5,972 nt of DNA from contig CALBDV010000598.1 in the NCBI GenBank assembly GCA_937927565.1, positions 1 to 5,972 on the forward strand. The letters run 5' to 3'. How positions within the stretch are numbered: position 1 is the first letter of the stretch; the number at the start of each line of letters is the position of its first letter. Under the pieces are notes generated by a model. It was not told where the DNA came from. It worked only from the letters and a program-made list of their open reading frames with translations, and searched no databases. Of this stretch, positions 5,921-5,972 are shown in pieces. The position numbers were made by a program, and so were the translations under genes. This stretch comes from an uncultured Holophagales bacterium (GTDB lineage: Bacteria; Acidobacteriota; Thermoanaerobaculia; UBA5066).

Positions 5921-5972
5921 GTCGCCGTGCGCCCCGGCTGCTACCTCCCATTGACCCCCGCCTCCGGGCCGC

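Overview
The window is about 70% GC by eye and carries six well-ordered genes plus one tRNA. It looks like chromosomal DNA of an Acidobacteriota-type bacterium (inference). The main clue is the first gene, which has the architecture of the 'VWFA-related Acidobacterial domain' family, largely confined to that phylum. A Gram-negative outer-membrane barrel protein with a C-terminal Phe, and GTG and TTG starts in a GC-rich background, are consistent with this. I cannot place it to class from this sequence alone.

Layout. Bases 1-502 hold no convincing gene, only a few weak hairpins and an eight-G run. A rightward cluster follows: a secreted VWA-domain protein (503-2269), the fused NAD(P)H-hydrate repair enzyme Nnr (2289-3794) and the tRNA t6A-synthesis ATPase TsaE (3791-4246). 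The VWA-nnr gap is 19 nt and nnr-tsaE overlap by 4 nt, so at least nnr-tsaE should be one translationally coupled unit. A 9-bp perfect hairpin in the last codons of tsaE probably terminates this unit, and also the convergent leftward gene for a small outer-membrane beta-barrel protein (4931-4269). Rightward again come a possible unannotated 55-residue cysteine-containing small ORF (5120-5287), a VanZ-like membrane protein (5284-5748) and a complete tRNA-Leu(CAA) with encoded CCA (5776-5861). The last ~110 bases hold only a GC-rich fold.

How the genes work together. nnr and tsaE are housekeeping genes that are neighbours in many bacteria (E. coli yjeF-yjeE): one repairs damaged NAD(P)H, the other helps make t6A37 on ANN-decoding tRNAs. 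The VWA protein, barrel protein and VanZ-like protein are envelope proteins with no clear link to them.

This is mostly an ordinary chromosomal region. I see no mobile element, CRISPR array, phage gene or defence system. The points worth a second look are the small Cys-containing ORF overlapping the VanZ-like gene by GTGA, a TAGAAT element placed so that the VWA mRNA would be leaderless, the terminator embedded in tsaE, a Cys/aromatic/acidic loop in the barrel protein, and a T-arm-like hairpin after the tRNA.
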